NCBI RefSeq assembly: GCF_001577835.2
Contig: NC_029518.1
Span: 87,296,208-87,360,207 of the forward strand
DNA length: 64,000 nucleotides
Direction: 5' to 3'
From: Coturnix japonica
Taxonomy: Eukaryota; Chordata; Aves; Galliformes; Phasianidae
Below the pieces are notes generated by a model. It did no database searches and was not told the origin of the DNA. It saw only the letters and a program-made list of their open reading frames with translations. This document shows positions 1 through 11,800 of this stretch, piece by piece. A program made the translations under genes and the position numbers. The stretch's first letter is position 1, and every line of letters starts with the position of its first letter.

Positions 1-2016
1 GTGAGGACTGAAGAGCCAGGATCGTGTGTTCAAGATCTTTCACCACTGGAACATGGTGGAACTTAAAAACTTTATGTCAGTCCCTATAAGAAATTGCAAG
101 CAGTATAGCAAAAGATTATCCTTATTTGGTTTTGTTTTCTTTTACACAGAATAACATAGCTGCTGAATCATTATTAAGAACTGTTTATGTTACAGTAATG
201 CCTTAAGCAACACTCCAGGAAGTATACTAAAAAGGGTAAATTCTAAGCATTAGCTCAGGCAGAGTGAGGGACATTTGTTTTTTGAGCCAATTGCACCTGC
301 AGTTGGGCTGCTCAGCAAATTGTACCCCTATTCTGCAAGTCCTGAGTGACATTTGCTATGTGGTCCATTGGTAATCTGGTGGTGCTACCATCCCCCATTG
401 TGATCCAGAAACTCAGTCACCCCTAAGCTCCATCACTCCCCATGAGATCTGACAAGGAAAATAAAACAAGCCCGGCACGCACTCAGCTATGTTAGTCAAT
501 CTGAATAATTCCTGAGCTTTGGTATCAGGCACCACACAGCTCCCACTCACCTCAGTAGGAGGGAACTGGCCCTGTGTATTGCCCAATTTATCAACATGAT
601 ACATGAAGTCTGTCTGGAAGATAAACAAGGGGACATATTGCTGTGACATATGAACTCTTTTCAAGTTGTGCATCCTAGGAGATAGATTACATGATGCAGT
701 GTGCTTTTTCCAGCTAATGCTCCTGAGCTGAATGAACTCTGATGTCCTTTTTGAGGACAAGCTGCATTTCATCCCACAGATAAAGCAGGTTTCCCTGTCT
801 TGGGATCATAATTTAGTTGCCTGTGGTATTTGGCAAGAAGCTAATTAGAAGAAATGTATAACCCTTTGCCTAATGAGATTTTATGTTGTCTGTCTTTTTG
901 GGGAGAGGTGAAGAAGTACACTTGTATTCACAGAAACACAGAGAAAAAGGAACAACCCTTGTGGTGCAAAGCTGCCCCTTTCCCTATCTCCTGCCACCAA
1001 AACTCATTGCAGAGGATGTTCAATTCCTTTGTGACTCCCCCTCTAATTCACCATCACTAAAGAGAAAAGCAAGAGCAGCCAAGACATGGCAATTTTTAAA
1101 AGGCATTAAGACTAATATTTTGACAAACAAATCAGCAGTAATTCAACACCTCCAAACACAGAATGGCAGAAGCGTGCCTGTCAATACACAGCTACAGAAC
1201 AGTCTGTGGACTTGCCATACCCACTGCGAAGTACAAAGGTGAGAAATTTCCAGGGGCCTAAAAGACACACCCCCACCACCACCACCAATGAGTAGAGTTG
1301 AGTACAACTACAATTGTGCATTTGAAACACTTCCTCCTCAAATGTAGCTCATTTCTGTGCTACCAGGCACAGAGCACATAGGACTGTCCATGTGGTATAA
1401 GCCTGTGTACTAAAGCACACAGTTCAGATCAACAGTTTAGTTCCTCAGCAGTAGCCACTAGGTTACCCAGCACCTCCAAGTTTGCTCTCAGGTTTGACCC
1501 TACAAGGTTTCAAGTAAAAAGTAGCACAGATCAGTGGTGATTAGGATGATTATCCCTGATCCAGCCTCATGACTGCTGCTACACAGCTGTGTCTATACTT
1601 GCTACAATTACAATAATACACAAAGACAAGAGATTATGTATAAGCTCTGGAGCCAAGTGCCATGGCCCAACCTGCAGTCATACATGCTCATGCCCTCTCT
1701 AAACTAGGATGGACATATCCCAACCTCTTTTTGGAAGCAGTTCCTGTATTCTGTTTCTATCCATCCCCAGATGAGATAATTTCTTGATAAAATCCACTGC
1801 AGGGACCCTGCTAGAAATTTCTTTGTGAACAATTACATTTCAGTGTGAGCGTAAACACCCAATCCAGCATAGATGTAGCTCCCATGTCTACATCTGCCCA
1901 GGGAAAGCAAAGCTCAAGATACCTGCTATTTTCCTGAGTTTTCAGCACCGGGTCTTACCTGGGGCTGTTCCACCCAATGTTCTGGTGACAATTCAGGCCC
2001 ATTTAAAAGCAATTAA

Positions 2017-2036
2017 TTTAAAACCATGGTTTTAAA
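2017..2036. repeat. 20-bp perfect palindrome
   Basis: The sequence is TTTAAAACCATGGTTTTAAA, which equals its own reverse complement over all 20 bases with no spacer. It is centred on an NcoI-type CCATGG core. It could be a dimeric protein-binding site or chance in an AT-rich context. No gene sits next to it, so no role can be assigned. Confidence 0.9.
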
Positions 2037-2565
2037 CACTCCTAGAGATGCAGCTTGGGAAAGTACAGGCCAAGCCTGGCCAACATGTAATGATGCAACT
2101 GGTGGGCCAGATTTGGAAAGGGCTTTTGACTAGCAATGACTGAGTTATCACACTTTAGGTTTTATATCAAAACACTACTGAAAGCAACAAAGGTAAGGGA
2201 GTAGGCATTAGGCATCAATGCAGCCTGAAGGATTACTGAAACAGGAAGCGTTTTCACTACTTTGATGCTCAGCTTTCTATCCAGGCTTTTAAATCAGCTC
2301 CTCAGAATGTGAATACACTCCCTTCCACATAGAGCCACAATACACACACACACAAAAAGAAAATATATGGTATAATCTGGAGAGACAATATTGGGTTGGG
2401 GAATTTTTGCCTATTTCTCTCAGACACAATCAATAACAGTTTTGTGCATCTTCCTACCTGCATGAACAAAATAATTACTAGACTACAGCATTCTGCAGTA
2501 ATGATCATTAACTGCAGTAGCAATATTGCAGGCTCTAGGGCCTTATTGTAATCTTCCTCATTTCA

Positions 2566-2645
2566 GTGTTAAACTACTCTAACTTCATTAGCTTCACTGG
2601 AGATACTCCACTTTACACCTACATAATTGAGAGCAGAATCAAGCC
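2566..2645. repeat. Possible ancient amniote interspersed repeat
   Basis: The block contains CACTGGAGATACTCCACTTT followed by ACACCTACATAATTGAGAGC and AGAATCAAGCC. This resembles a degenerate class of amniote repeat whose copies alternate 'GGAGTTACTCC', 'TTTACACCAG' and 'GAGAGCAGAATCAGGCC' motifs. I recognise it from pattern memory only; the family name is uncertain. Similar blocks occur at 18835-18910, 43825-43880 and 44258-44320. Confidence 0.35.
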
Positions 2646-4157
2646 TCCACTGCTGTGGAAAATACTGTGTAGAGCAGCACTTTTCAAATAAAATGTAATT
2701 AACATGAAATTCTAGATCCATATTGCAATTTGCAGAATGATCACTGTGGGTGCAACATGACTTCCAATTCCCTCTCTCATCTTAATTTAGTTAGAAATAG
2801 GACTGCCTGTACAATATTTTCTCCATAGCAGCAAACAGAGACATATTTCTTTTTCTTTTCCTATTGTTATTTTTTTCCCTTTATAAATCTTTGTCAACAA
2901 AGGATTACTTGCTCACCTGAGAGAGGCAGTTAAAGTCAGATACTCACCCGTAATTAGGGAAACTTGGAATCCTTGACAGTGAACACCTGGCTTCTCATTA
3001 CTACCTGAATTTTATACTTCCAAGTGTTAATCTCTCCTCAGGGTTTGCCTTGGAGTTTTGTTCTGGTATTCAATGAAACCATCAGGTTTTCCAGGCACTG
3101 ACACCTTTGAAATGTTTTCCACATGGGAACCAATATGAAACATGTGTGATTATTACTGATTTCTCTGTGTTGATTTCTATTATGGTAGCGCCCTGGAAAA
3201 ACAGTACAGACAGCAGTAATAAAATCTTTCATTGAATGACTTTATACCACAGGAAGAGTTGTGTTTAAAGGAGTTGGTTTGGCGGGGGGGCTGCTATGAT
3301 GAATGGTGTTATCATGATTATAGCTTGGTTTAAAGGATTTGAAGAACTTCTTGCGCATTTTTTAGCCTTGGTAGTAAGCTACACCAGTACTTCTTTTAAA
3401 AATCAGCGCTGCTGACATTCCTTATAGCTCTGGGTGAAATACATGGGCTAGCTGGAAGCAGGCTGAGTATGAACTCCTCATCTAGCAGTATGGGGCAACA
3501 GCTCAGTCAGTTTGCTACAATTTCCTTTACTGAGTGCACAGTTTTCTTGCATTTTAAACCTTTACCAGACCTATGGGCAGGAAAGGAGCTTTTACATCTA
3601 GATACTGGAAAACCCAGGCTAAAAGACATCCTTGGGATTTATCTTTTGCTAACCAGAATGCACTTACCCTGTATCTAAGTAAAAAGCATTGTTTAAAGCA
3701 GTCCAAGTCCAAAGTTCTTTCTCTCTACTGTGAAGCAACAGGATAGATAAGAGATCAAAATAATCTGAAAGAGGAATATCAAAGTTAAGAGTTTCCATGA
3801 AGCTGTAACTCTCAGAGAAGCATGAAAACAAGTTACTTTAAACAATAGTTCTTTACGTTTTGGAAAGGTGCTCAAGCTCTGTCAGCCTTAACAATTTTGA
3901 AAGTTTTCAGAGAATTCAGGAAGAGCAGATATGAAATTTACCTGAGGTATAAGTACTGCACTTGGTGAAAGAAAATACGTAAAAACATTTGGGCTCTGAA
4001 AGGATAAAAAGGAATGAGAGATCTTGTGACTGACCAAAGCCCAACTATGCAAATTAGCCATTTTTCATTGATAAAAGACAGTTGCGATTAAAACCCAGAA
4101 AGAGAAAACATAGAAAACAGCCGAGAAACCCAGAATCAACCTATGGTGAGCATTACA

Positions 4158-4317
4158 TGAAAATAAATAAATAAATAAATAAATAAAAAATAAAAAATAA
4201 AAAAATAAAATATATATATAGAGAGAGATAAAGATATAAGTAATGAAAAAAGCAAAATTTAATATATATATAGAATATATATATAATTAATGATTAATAA
4301 TATATTTAATATATATA
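4158..4317. repeat. (AAAT)n / (AT)n microsatellite
   Basis: About ten AAAT-type units (4160-4211) run into alternating TA, a short GA run (4221-4228), then 60 bases of nearly pure A/T with several TATATATA blocks (4258-4317). The next base begins an antisense CR1 end. It is likely a replication-slippage locus. Confidence 0.95.
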
Positions 4318-4510
4318 TAGAATCATAGAATTACCCAGGTTGGAAAAGACATTGAAGATCATCAAGTCCAACAGCAGCCTAACCATAGTACCCTAACTCT
4401 AAAAACCCTCTGCTAAAATTTGTCCCTCAGTGTCACATCTCCAGGTTTCCTGAACCCCTCCAGGAAGGATGATTCCACCATTTCCCTGGGCAGCCTCTGC
4501 CAATGCTTGA
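4318..4510 (-). mobile_element. CR1 LINE, 3' end fragment (antisense)
   Basis: On the + strand it begins TAGAATCATAGAATTACCCA and continues GGTTGGAAAAGACATTGAAG, then GATCATCAAGTCCAAC. This is the reverse complement of the avian CR1 3' terminus. The homology carries through the 'cctccaggaaggatgattccaccatttccctgggcagcc' type block, here interrupted by normal divergence, and stops near 4510. It is strongly 5'-truncated, as most CR1 copies are, and no reverse transcriptase remains. Confidence 0.93.
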
Positions 4511-6740
4511 ATATGATACAACTCAGACTCTGATGTCTGGTGTGTCATAGATGCTAAGAAAAAACTGAGCATAAATATGTTTCATAGGGTTTGTTCCTTC
4601 TAGATGGATACAGAGAGTTTCATGTCCTTACTTTACAGAACTAATTTTCAGTTGAAACCCACCATAGTTCCATTGTCACTGCTGCTGAAGGACACCTAAA
4701 AGAATTGTTCCCTGAAGAACAGGGATTTCTTTCTGCAGTTGTATGGTGACCATCTGAGTTTGGGGCACAGCCCTAGGAGAGATTTGTGCACGTTGTTTGG
4801 AGGGGGCTACATAATCTTGCTCTCAGAACTGGAATGCATGGACCCAGAACCTTAGTGAGGTCCTAGAGGCATGGCATTTCCCAAATTCCAATAATATCCA
4901 ATAATCTTTACCAGTCTCCTGGTTGCTTGGGAAGCAGCTGCAGAGCACTGCCTCCTACTCAGCAGAGCTCAGACAAAAAAAAGTACTGTATCTTCATGAA
5001 TATATGCTGCAGATTATTCATAACATTTCAAAAAATCCTGTGCCACGGCAACAGTGTACATTATGTATATATATATGTAAATAATGCAGAGCGATGTTTA
5101 ACCCAGATACTTCTTTCCTCAGAAGCTTCTCAGTCCCTACCAACTGCTTCAGCTCCTGCATTAGTCCCCTTCCCCTCATTCTTCTGTAGCCTGTTTTCCC
5201 TTTCCATTGAAATACCCTTCCTATTTCTGCCTCTGATTTTCTAGAACTGTGGGTTATCTAGGGTGATAATGATAGAACTGAAAATAGAGTAATACAATAA
5301 TCCTGCTCTTGAGCATTTGACTCAAAGCTCAGTGGATCACTACCTTCTCTGCTGGAGGCATTTCTTGGCTCTTAGCTGCAAGCTCTTCACTAGATCCTAC
5401 TAGTGTTCCTCTATGTGCGTGTATCAGAAATAAACTGCCTCTAAAAGCAGTAAGGCAAACTCATGCAACAATGAAAAGCAGGCCCAACTATTTGGGATTG
5501 CTGATCTGCATCATTATATATTATATATATATAAAAGCAGTGAGGAAGAAGGCTCATAAAAACTCAAAGAACCAAGGAACATGTTCACATGATGAGCAGG
5601 ACACAATTTAACTAATGGATCATTTCGAGATGTGGAAACAGCCTCCTTGAGAAAGCAGAAGGAAAAAGACCTAAATGTATGCCAGATGACCTTCTTCCAG
5701 CCTAAATGATATATCAGAAGAATAAAGAAAAGGACATGAAAACGTGTACAGCATTTATCATTTTTGCCTTGTGCTAGAAAGGGGAAAAAGTTCAGAGAAT
5801 CCAAACAGAATCCTCTAAGAAGGTATTAATAAATACATTCATGCACTCCTGAATGCTTACAATGTAGAACTGAGTGCTCATAAATTTGCCAATGGTGATT
5901 TCTAGGAAAACACGTTTAAAGAGTTGATGTTTTGTTTAGTGGAGGGAACAAAAACAAATGTTGTTTTGGATGAGCACTGTTTCATTTTCTGGGATTTTTT
6001 TTCAATTCAGTTGACAACAAAAAATACTCTATTGCTAGCATTACTTATGAGTCAGGCATATAAAAGGAAAAAGAAAAACCAGATTTATGTTGCACTTGCT
6101 GCATTAGTGAAACCCGTGGAGAAACTACATTTGACAGGAAAAAAAGAAAGCAGAGAGGAGAGAATTCCTCTTTTAAAGTCCCTAACAGATTTTAAATGAT
6201 GGGGAACAAATGACTACAAATCTCAGAAGCTGAAGACTTCTATCTTTAGGTACACTGTCACTGTAGTAGGAACCTCCGCTTCAAATATATCTACATAGAA
6301 TAACTTGATTTTCTGTTCTTAGGACTTTTTGAAGGGACATTAATGTTCTACATAGCTGAGTATATGCACAATACTTTTATTATGTGAAATACAATTAATT
6401 TCAATGGGTGTTTGTGTAGTATGGTAACGATGCCATTAACCAGGGCTGTTAAACTCATTGGGCTGTATACCATCCTAAATTATGCCTATGCAACATCATC
6501 CCAGTCAGCATTCCCTCTCCCACATCTCTGTACTGAGCCATACACATGGGGTGTCCTGGCTCCCTGGGCTAGCAGGGGCCACAGACAAAACCTCTTCAGA
6601 GGCAGCTAATGACTAATTTTGGACATTCTGAGACGTAACGCATCCAACTGCACAAGAGCAGGTTTGTCCAAAAGACGCAGACCTTTATTTTACTGTACAG
6701 CTGTGAGGTGGGTTGGAATGGCTTCATTTATCACTTTCTC
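4511..6740. other. Non-coding unique sequence with short AT repeats
   Basis: No supportable gene. Short TA microsatellites lie at 5061-5078 and 5515-5534. Open frames such as 4927-5244 (+) and 5514-5804 (-) look like chance frames through biased composition. Confidence 0.7.
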
Positions 6741-6744
6741 CCAA

Positions 6745-6862
6745 AATGTCACAGGTTTATTCTCACAACAACTCTACAAAGTAAAAAAAAAAGATCAACT
6801 TAATTCACAGGAGTGGAACTGCTGCACATACAGAAGATTTGATCTGTGCCTAGCAAATCCCT
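6745..6862 (-). repeat. MIR-like SINE fossil (antisense)
   Basis: The block reads CTCACAACAACTCTACAAAG, then an A-rich gap, then CACAGGAGTGGAACTG and GATCTGTGCCTAGCAAATCC. The order matches the reverse complement of MIR: 'ctcacaacaaccctgtgaggtag', 'ttttacagatgaggaaactgagg', 'cacagagaggttaagtgacttgcc'. It is very degenerate, as expected for an amniote-age repeat. Assignment is from motif order, not alignment. Confidence 0.42.
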
Positions 6863-8516
6863 TCAGCTCTTGGAGCCTTGAGCATCTTCCTGGCTAGAGG
6901 CTACCTTCAGTCCCATTACTGCTTCAACCAGTATGGGTAACAATATATGATATGTTCCTTAGGTGAATATTTCCATTTCAATCTATGGACAATAACTTGC
7001 ATGCTTGGGGATTTGCAAGACTTCATCCCTTTATTGTTTAAGGATTAAAGTGCATCTTCAGGAAAAGCCTGAAGTACTGGGTGGTGAAGTCTCTGCAGAC
7101 GGAACTGTCCCTCAGTATCAGTCCTCTGAAGGACTGTCAAGATTCTTTCACGTATGTTCTGAGCCTAGGGACGGAGGCACACTTTCCTTCCTACCCTGTG
7201 CATGCTGGTTGTCTCAAAGAGAAGAGGGAGGATTCAGTCCCATGCTCAGCTGCTCACTTGGCCTGGCAGAAGTATAGCAGAATTGACCAGGAAGCAGCAG
7301 TGACCTGGTATGAAGGAAGCTCTTACTCCCCATCTTCACATCATGGCTTGCAGCTCAAATCATCCATTTGACTCTAACACCTGTTCTTTGCTCTCTTTCC
7401 TAGCACCAGCCAATTCTTTAGTATGGCTTCTTGCTAACACAGAGAAGTCAGTGAGAGATCTGTTAATATTTTCAGCAAAACCAGGATCAAGTTTATTATT
7501 TTTATTCCTTTTTCTTGGTGTCTAATTTGTGTTGCAATTGCTCTGATTGACAACTTCACTACAACTGCATTTAATTGCTGTCCAAATCAGTAATCTACTT
7601 TGGTGTCTTAATTAACTAGAGTCAAATTTGAATTAAATTCCTTTTCTTGGAGATCTTTTACGGTGACTGTCAATCCAAAGGTAAAGACTTTCATAAAAAT
7701 GCTGCTGCTTTTTATTTTGTACAATTGCTTTAGATAAAGATATTTTTCTTCATCTCCTACCTCTCAGTACTTACATTTCCTTTTTTCACATTCCCTTCTA
7801 TTTCCTTTTCTTTTCCATTTTTAATATATTCTTTTCTCCTCTTATTTTTTAATTAGCCTTCTATTTGAATTTAATTATTTTCTTCTCTTTCAGCTAACTC
7901 CTGTCTTACACAGCACACTATCTCACCACCCTCTTCAATAAAGCTCTGTCTACCAGCTTCACCTGCCTCTTTTAAGTCTTCAACTCTTTAATTTATTTTT
8001 TGCATTTCTAATCCCTCTCAATAATTCTTTTTTTAACTCATGAGTTTCCTTTCTAGCCACAGGCCAGATTTCTCCCCTTTCGCTTCCTTTATGGAAGCAA
8101 AAGAGAATACAATGAGTAGCACCAGATCTGTAACACTGTGCTGCTGAGAAGGATCAGACTCACTAAAACAAGCCCAGCAAGTAAAACTGGGATATTCCAA
8201 TGAGCAAGGGCTGTTCACAAATAATAATAATAAATATAAATAAAAAGGGAAAAAGTTTCACATTCTTGATCAAAGGAAGAGCACTGTGATGAGTGGTTAA
8301 TAAATATTCCAGGTCTTTATCTAATCCTTACCGGCATTTCTTTAACATTCCCCTTCCTCCCTGTTGCCTTTCTTAGGCACTGATTCTGATCTTGTTTTTA
8401 CTGCTTTTGCAATGCTTTCTCTGTGCTAATTTCTGTTTCATTTCTCCTGAGTTATCCAAGCTTAAGCAAGAGTAAACTCAGGCTCTCAACTAGGATGAGA
8501 TTTTCCTTCTTACTAT
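6863..8516. other. Non-coding unique sequence, pyrimidine-rich 3' half
   Basis: No gene recognised. From about 7700 to 8560 the + strand becomes strongly pyrimidine-rich, ending in the T-rich tract upstream of the splice-like signal at 8609. Confidence 0.65.
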
Positions 8517-8563
8517 CTTTTTTATTTTTTTTATTTTTTTTTTTCCTTTTTTAACTTTTTAAA
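8517..8563. repeat. T-rich low-complexity tract
   Basis: Runs of T broken by single A and CC. It lies about 45 bases upstream of an acceptor-like site at 8608-8609 and could act as a polypyrimidine region if that exon is real. Confidence 0.9.
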
Positions 8564-8609
8564 TTAGATGTCCCAGCTGATCTTAAACAGTTGGCTTTTT
8601 TCATTTCAG

Positions 8610-8851
8610 GAGTAGCTTAAGTCTGCAGTCTCCAACAGCATACAGCAGTTATCAGTTAATGAGATGACTTGTACCCTTGTCCACACTTGCATCACTACGG
8701 CTGCTTAAATGAGCTGATGTCCTGTAACCGAGGATTAAACCACATCTTTCAATACCGCATGCACTGCAGCACAAGTTGCTCACTCCAGCAACCACAGAGG
8801 CAATTGCAGTCCTGGAAAAGTCAAAATGAGCAGAAACCCTATGTGTTAAAG
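8610..8851 (+). other. Candidate exon, probably non-coding if real
   Basis: An acceptor-like CTTTTTTCATTTCAG ends at 8609 and a donor-like AAAG|GTAAAG begins its intron at 8852, giving a 242-base candidate exon. Both sites are close to vertebrate consensus and the acceptor has a good pyrimidine stretch. No frame is open across the whole interval: the frame that is open downstream (from 8663) is closed by a TGA at 8660. So it would be a lncRNA or UTR exon, or a false pair. Such pairs arise by chance in 64 kb of AT-rich DNA, so confidence is low. Confidence 0.2.
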
Positions 8852-8899
8852 GTAAAGCAACTCCAGCAGCAGAAAAAGAGGAATACCATCCACTGCTAG

Positions 8900-11800
8900 C
8901 TGTTCAGATGCTGCTGAAAACCCCTACATGTTTTTGCCAAATGTATATTTTTGTGTGTATTTTCACATCTTTTTTTAATCCACCCACCCACTGTACATTT
9001 TTGAAAGGTGCACTGTGAGCATGCCAGATCTGAAAAGGACTCCAATATTCATGACTGTATACTTCACCATTCCAAAGCTATGCACATACAGTAAAAGGAA
9101 AGATGTTTTAAAAAAGCAAGAAAATGCTTTGCACTGGAATATAATATTTAAGGTTTCATACTTCCCAGGTGCGGTAACTACTCTGATATCATGAAGCTTG
9201 AAGAATATTTTTATTATAATGCCTCCACTAGAAAATCACAAATATTGGAGTATGGTACCAAAGGTTTTAATCCAAATGTTGGCCCCATGCTGAAGGCTAT
9301 TCAGCTACAAATGACTACCTGTTCATTTAAACTGCAGGGCTGAAGATAGTTATATCCATTTTTTGGGGTGTTATTGATTACAGAAGAGCCATAACCTAAC
9401 TATTTCAGCTGTAGGGCTAAATAGGTTCAGATGTACTTTCTTCTTTCTACTCAGACATCAGAAACTAAGATGCCTTAAGGAAGAATTACAAACTGGGACC
9501 CATTTATCCAAGCAAAGATATACTTTATTCAGTGAACCTAAATTAGTTGTTCCATTGCCACATTACAGAGACAAAATTTATCATATTTTTTCATATGTGG
9601 AGACAGCATTTGCCCGATGGTAATTATACTTGTCAAAACTAAGCAAAATCCTCATTCGCTGAATATTTTTGCTGTTACTACTAGCACTACCTCCCTATTC
9701 AGGGAAAGAAAAAAAAAAGAGGAAAAAAAACTGTTTTAGGCTTCTTTGACTTATTAAAGTAGATGGATAAGACACCATTCTTATAACTACTCGTACACAG
9801 TACCAAAAGACACTGCAAGATCCTACCACATCTCTCGATGCCATGCAGATACCTGCCAATAGGCAAATCCATAAATTCACTCAACACTGAAAGCTATTAA
9901 TACCAATTCAAAAGGAATGCATCGCATTTCCCTCTGGTTTACAGGTAACTGAGGTCCATCAGTTAATCAATTGTGTGCATCACCAAAATAGCACTGAAAG
10001 GGAGCAACAGTCCCTGCCCTGGCATCCTCCTGATCTACTTTCCCATCCCTTCCACAGTGCACTTGTGTAAGCTCTATACATACATAGCAAGTCTTTAGGC
10101 TCAGAAATGACTCAAAATAAAACCCACACCAAAACAAAAAACCCATTGTGTGCTTTCTGATTAATTTTTGAGTGCACCTGAAGCAATTACAGGAATAGTA
10201 ATGATATTCCTCATAGAGCCTGTCCCTTAATGTGCACCATAATTAGAGGAAACTTGGATCCCAACAGACATAGTCTCTAAAGACTCAAGGGATGGGGGGG
10301 GTAAAAGGGGAGGGGGTAAGGCCATTAAACATAGCCAAGGCACCTCTGACTATCCCTCTCAGCACAAACCAATGCAAATATGTGCTCTGAAAATTAACAC
10401 AGCTAGGAAGGAAACATCCCACAGGGAGAATCAATACCCAGCAAAGGATAATGGGAACCCTGTACAAGCAGCTGTGATCTGCCCTATGAACATTAGCACC
10501 TGTCGACAACAGCAATCAATGCTGGTCAATGGGCAGCTCTCCTTACAGCTCAATTCACACAATGATCATCAGCTGGAACCAAAACGGTGACATGCCATGC
10601 TGCCAAATGGTGTCCCTTTCTTCCCAAATGCAGACAAACAATGACTTCCCCAAATAACTGGCACTGCTCTTTTTAATCTTTCCTCCCTCCCTTCTGCTTT
10701 GCCCTTTTTGCAGTATATGAGGAGGAACCATTGGAAGCTAGAAATTAAGTTATTCATCTTAATTTCAGAATGCGTTCTGCCATGAAGTCAAGATATGACA
10801 GACACCTCGATTCAGCCGTAGCAAGGAGCATGGGCTTAATTTCTTCCGATAACATTTTCATGCACTTTATAATTAATTTATGATTTATTAAGAAGCCTTA
10901 TTTATTATTCTTTCAAAGACAGGGAAAAAGCAAAATGGGAGATTCTCAGAGCATGTGGGCGTTCTTCTCCACAGGATGGAAATATTGCTGGGAGCAGCAT
11001 TTATGTCCATCTATATCAGTGTAAGTTGCACCAGTGAAGACTGTTCTTGTCACAGCCTTTATGCATGACTCCATATAGTCACACTGAAAAACTGAAGGAG
11101 AAAGAATGGATATAAGCAAACAGTCATGGGGTTTTCATTGAGTCCACTGGGCAGAGCAAGGAGTTAATCTGATATAGTGAGCAGTAGGATCTGAGAAGGC
11201 TTCTTTCACGCAGAGGGACCTACTTATTTCTGGTGCAAGTATCAGGAAAACAATATGAAACCTTACAGATTAGTTTTAGAAACCTGAAGCCATTTAGACC
11301 TATGACAGTACCACTCAGTCTGATGTTATCTCTACTGTACTTCAGTATCCTTAGATACTGTGAAATACAGGCAGGAGGTTGAACTTAAAAGAGATCAGCG
11401 CTCACTCCTCTAATACCACCTGACTACTCACATGCTCAAAATTAGGGGGGCACTTCTTTAGACTTGGGTCTGCGAATCTGCTTTAAATGGTAAAAGCCAG
11501 AGGAGTGCCACCAGAAGTTTGCAGAAAGTCATCGTAACCACCAAAAACAACTCTGGATCTTGTGGTTCCAAATCCCGTCCTCTCCACATAATAATATCCA
11601 GTTTCCCACTAGAGAAACCGGTAGCATTAGCAAACACAGAAATGCATATTGAGCTAACTGAGATGCCAGCTAGGGCTCTGAAAGGTAGACAGCTGAGCAG
11701 TGTACTGGAAAATGACCAGATATATTTAAACTGGCATGATCCAGTTCACTACGTTATGAACTGACGCCAAAAGTTCAGGGGCATTGCAAACACATCTTAT

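Larger units (their letters stand above)
1..4157. other. Non-coding AT-rich unique sequence
   Basis: No supportable gene is visible on either strand. Open frames such as 413-772 (-) and 883-1242 (+) have no recognisable domain, no flanking splice signals in register and no coding-like composition. The stretch holds a 20-bp palindrome at 2017-2036, a short CA run at 2341-2354 and a possible ancient repeat at 2566-2645. Otherwise I see nothing specific. Confidence 0.7.

Noticed and set aside
413-772. 119-codon antisense open frame
   Set aside because: No domain, no splice context and no coding-like composition; a frame this length is expected by chance in 64 kb.
2665-2760. Possible hAT/MER5-like terminus ('GCAGCACTTTTCAAAT')
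   Set aside because: Only a short resemblance at one end, with no matching inverted terminus or 8-bp duplication found.
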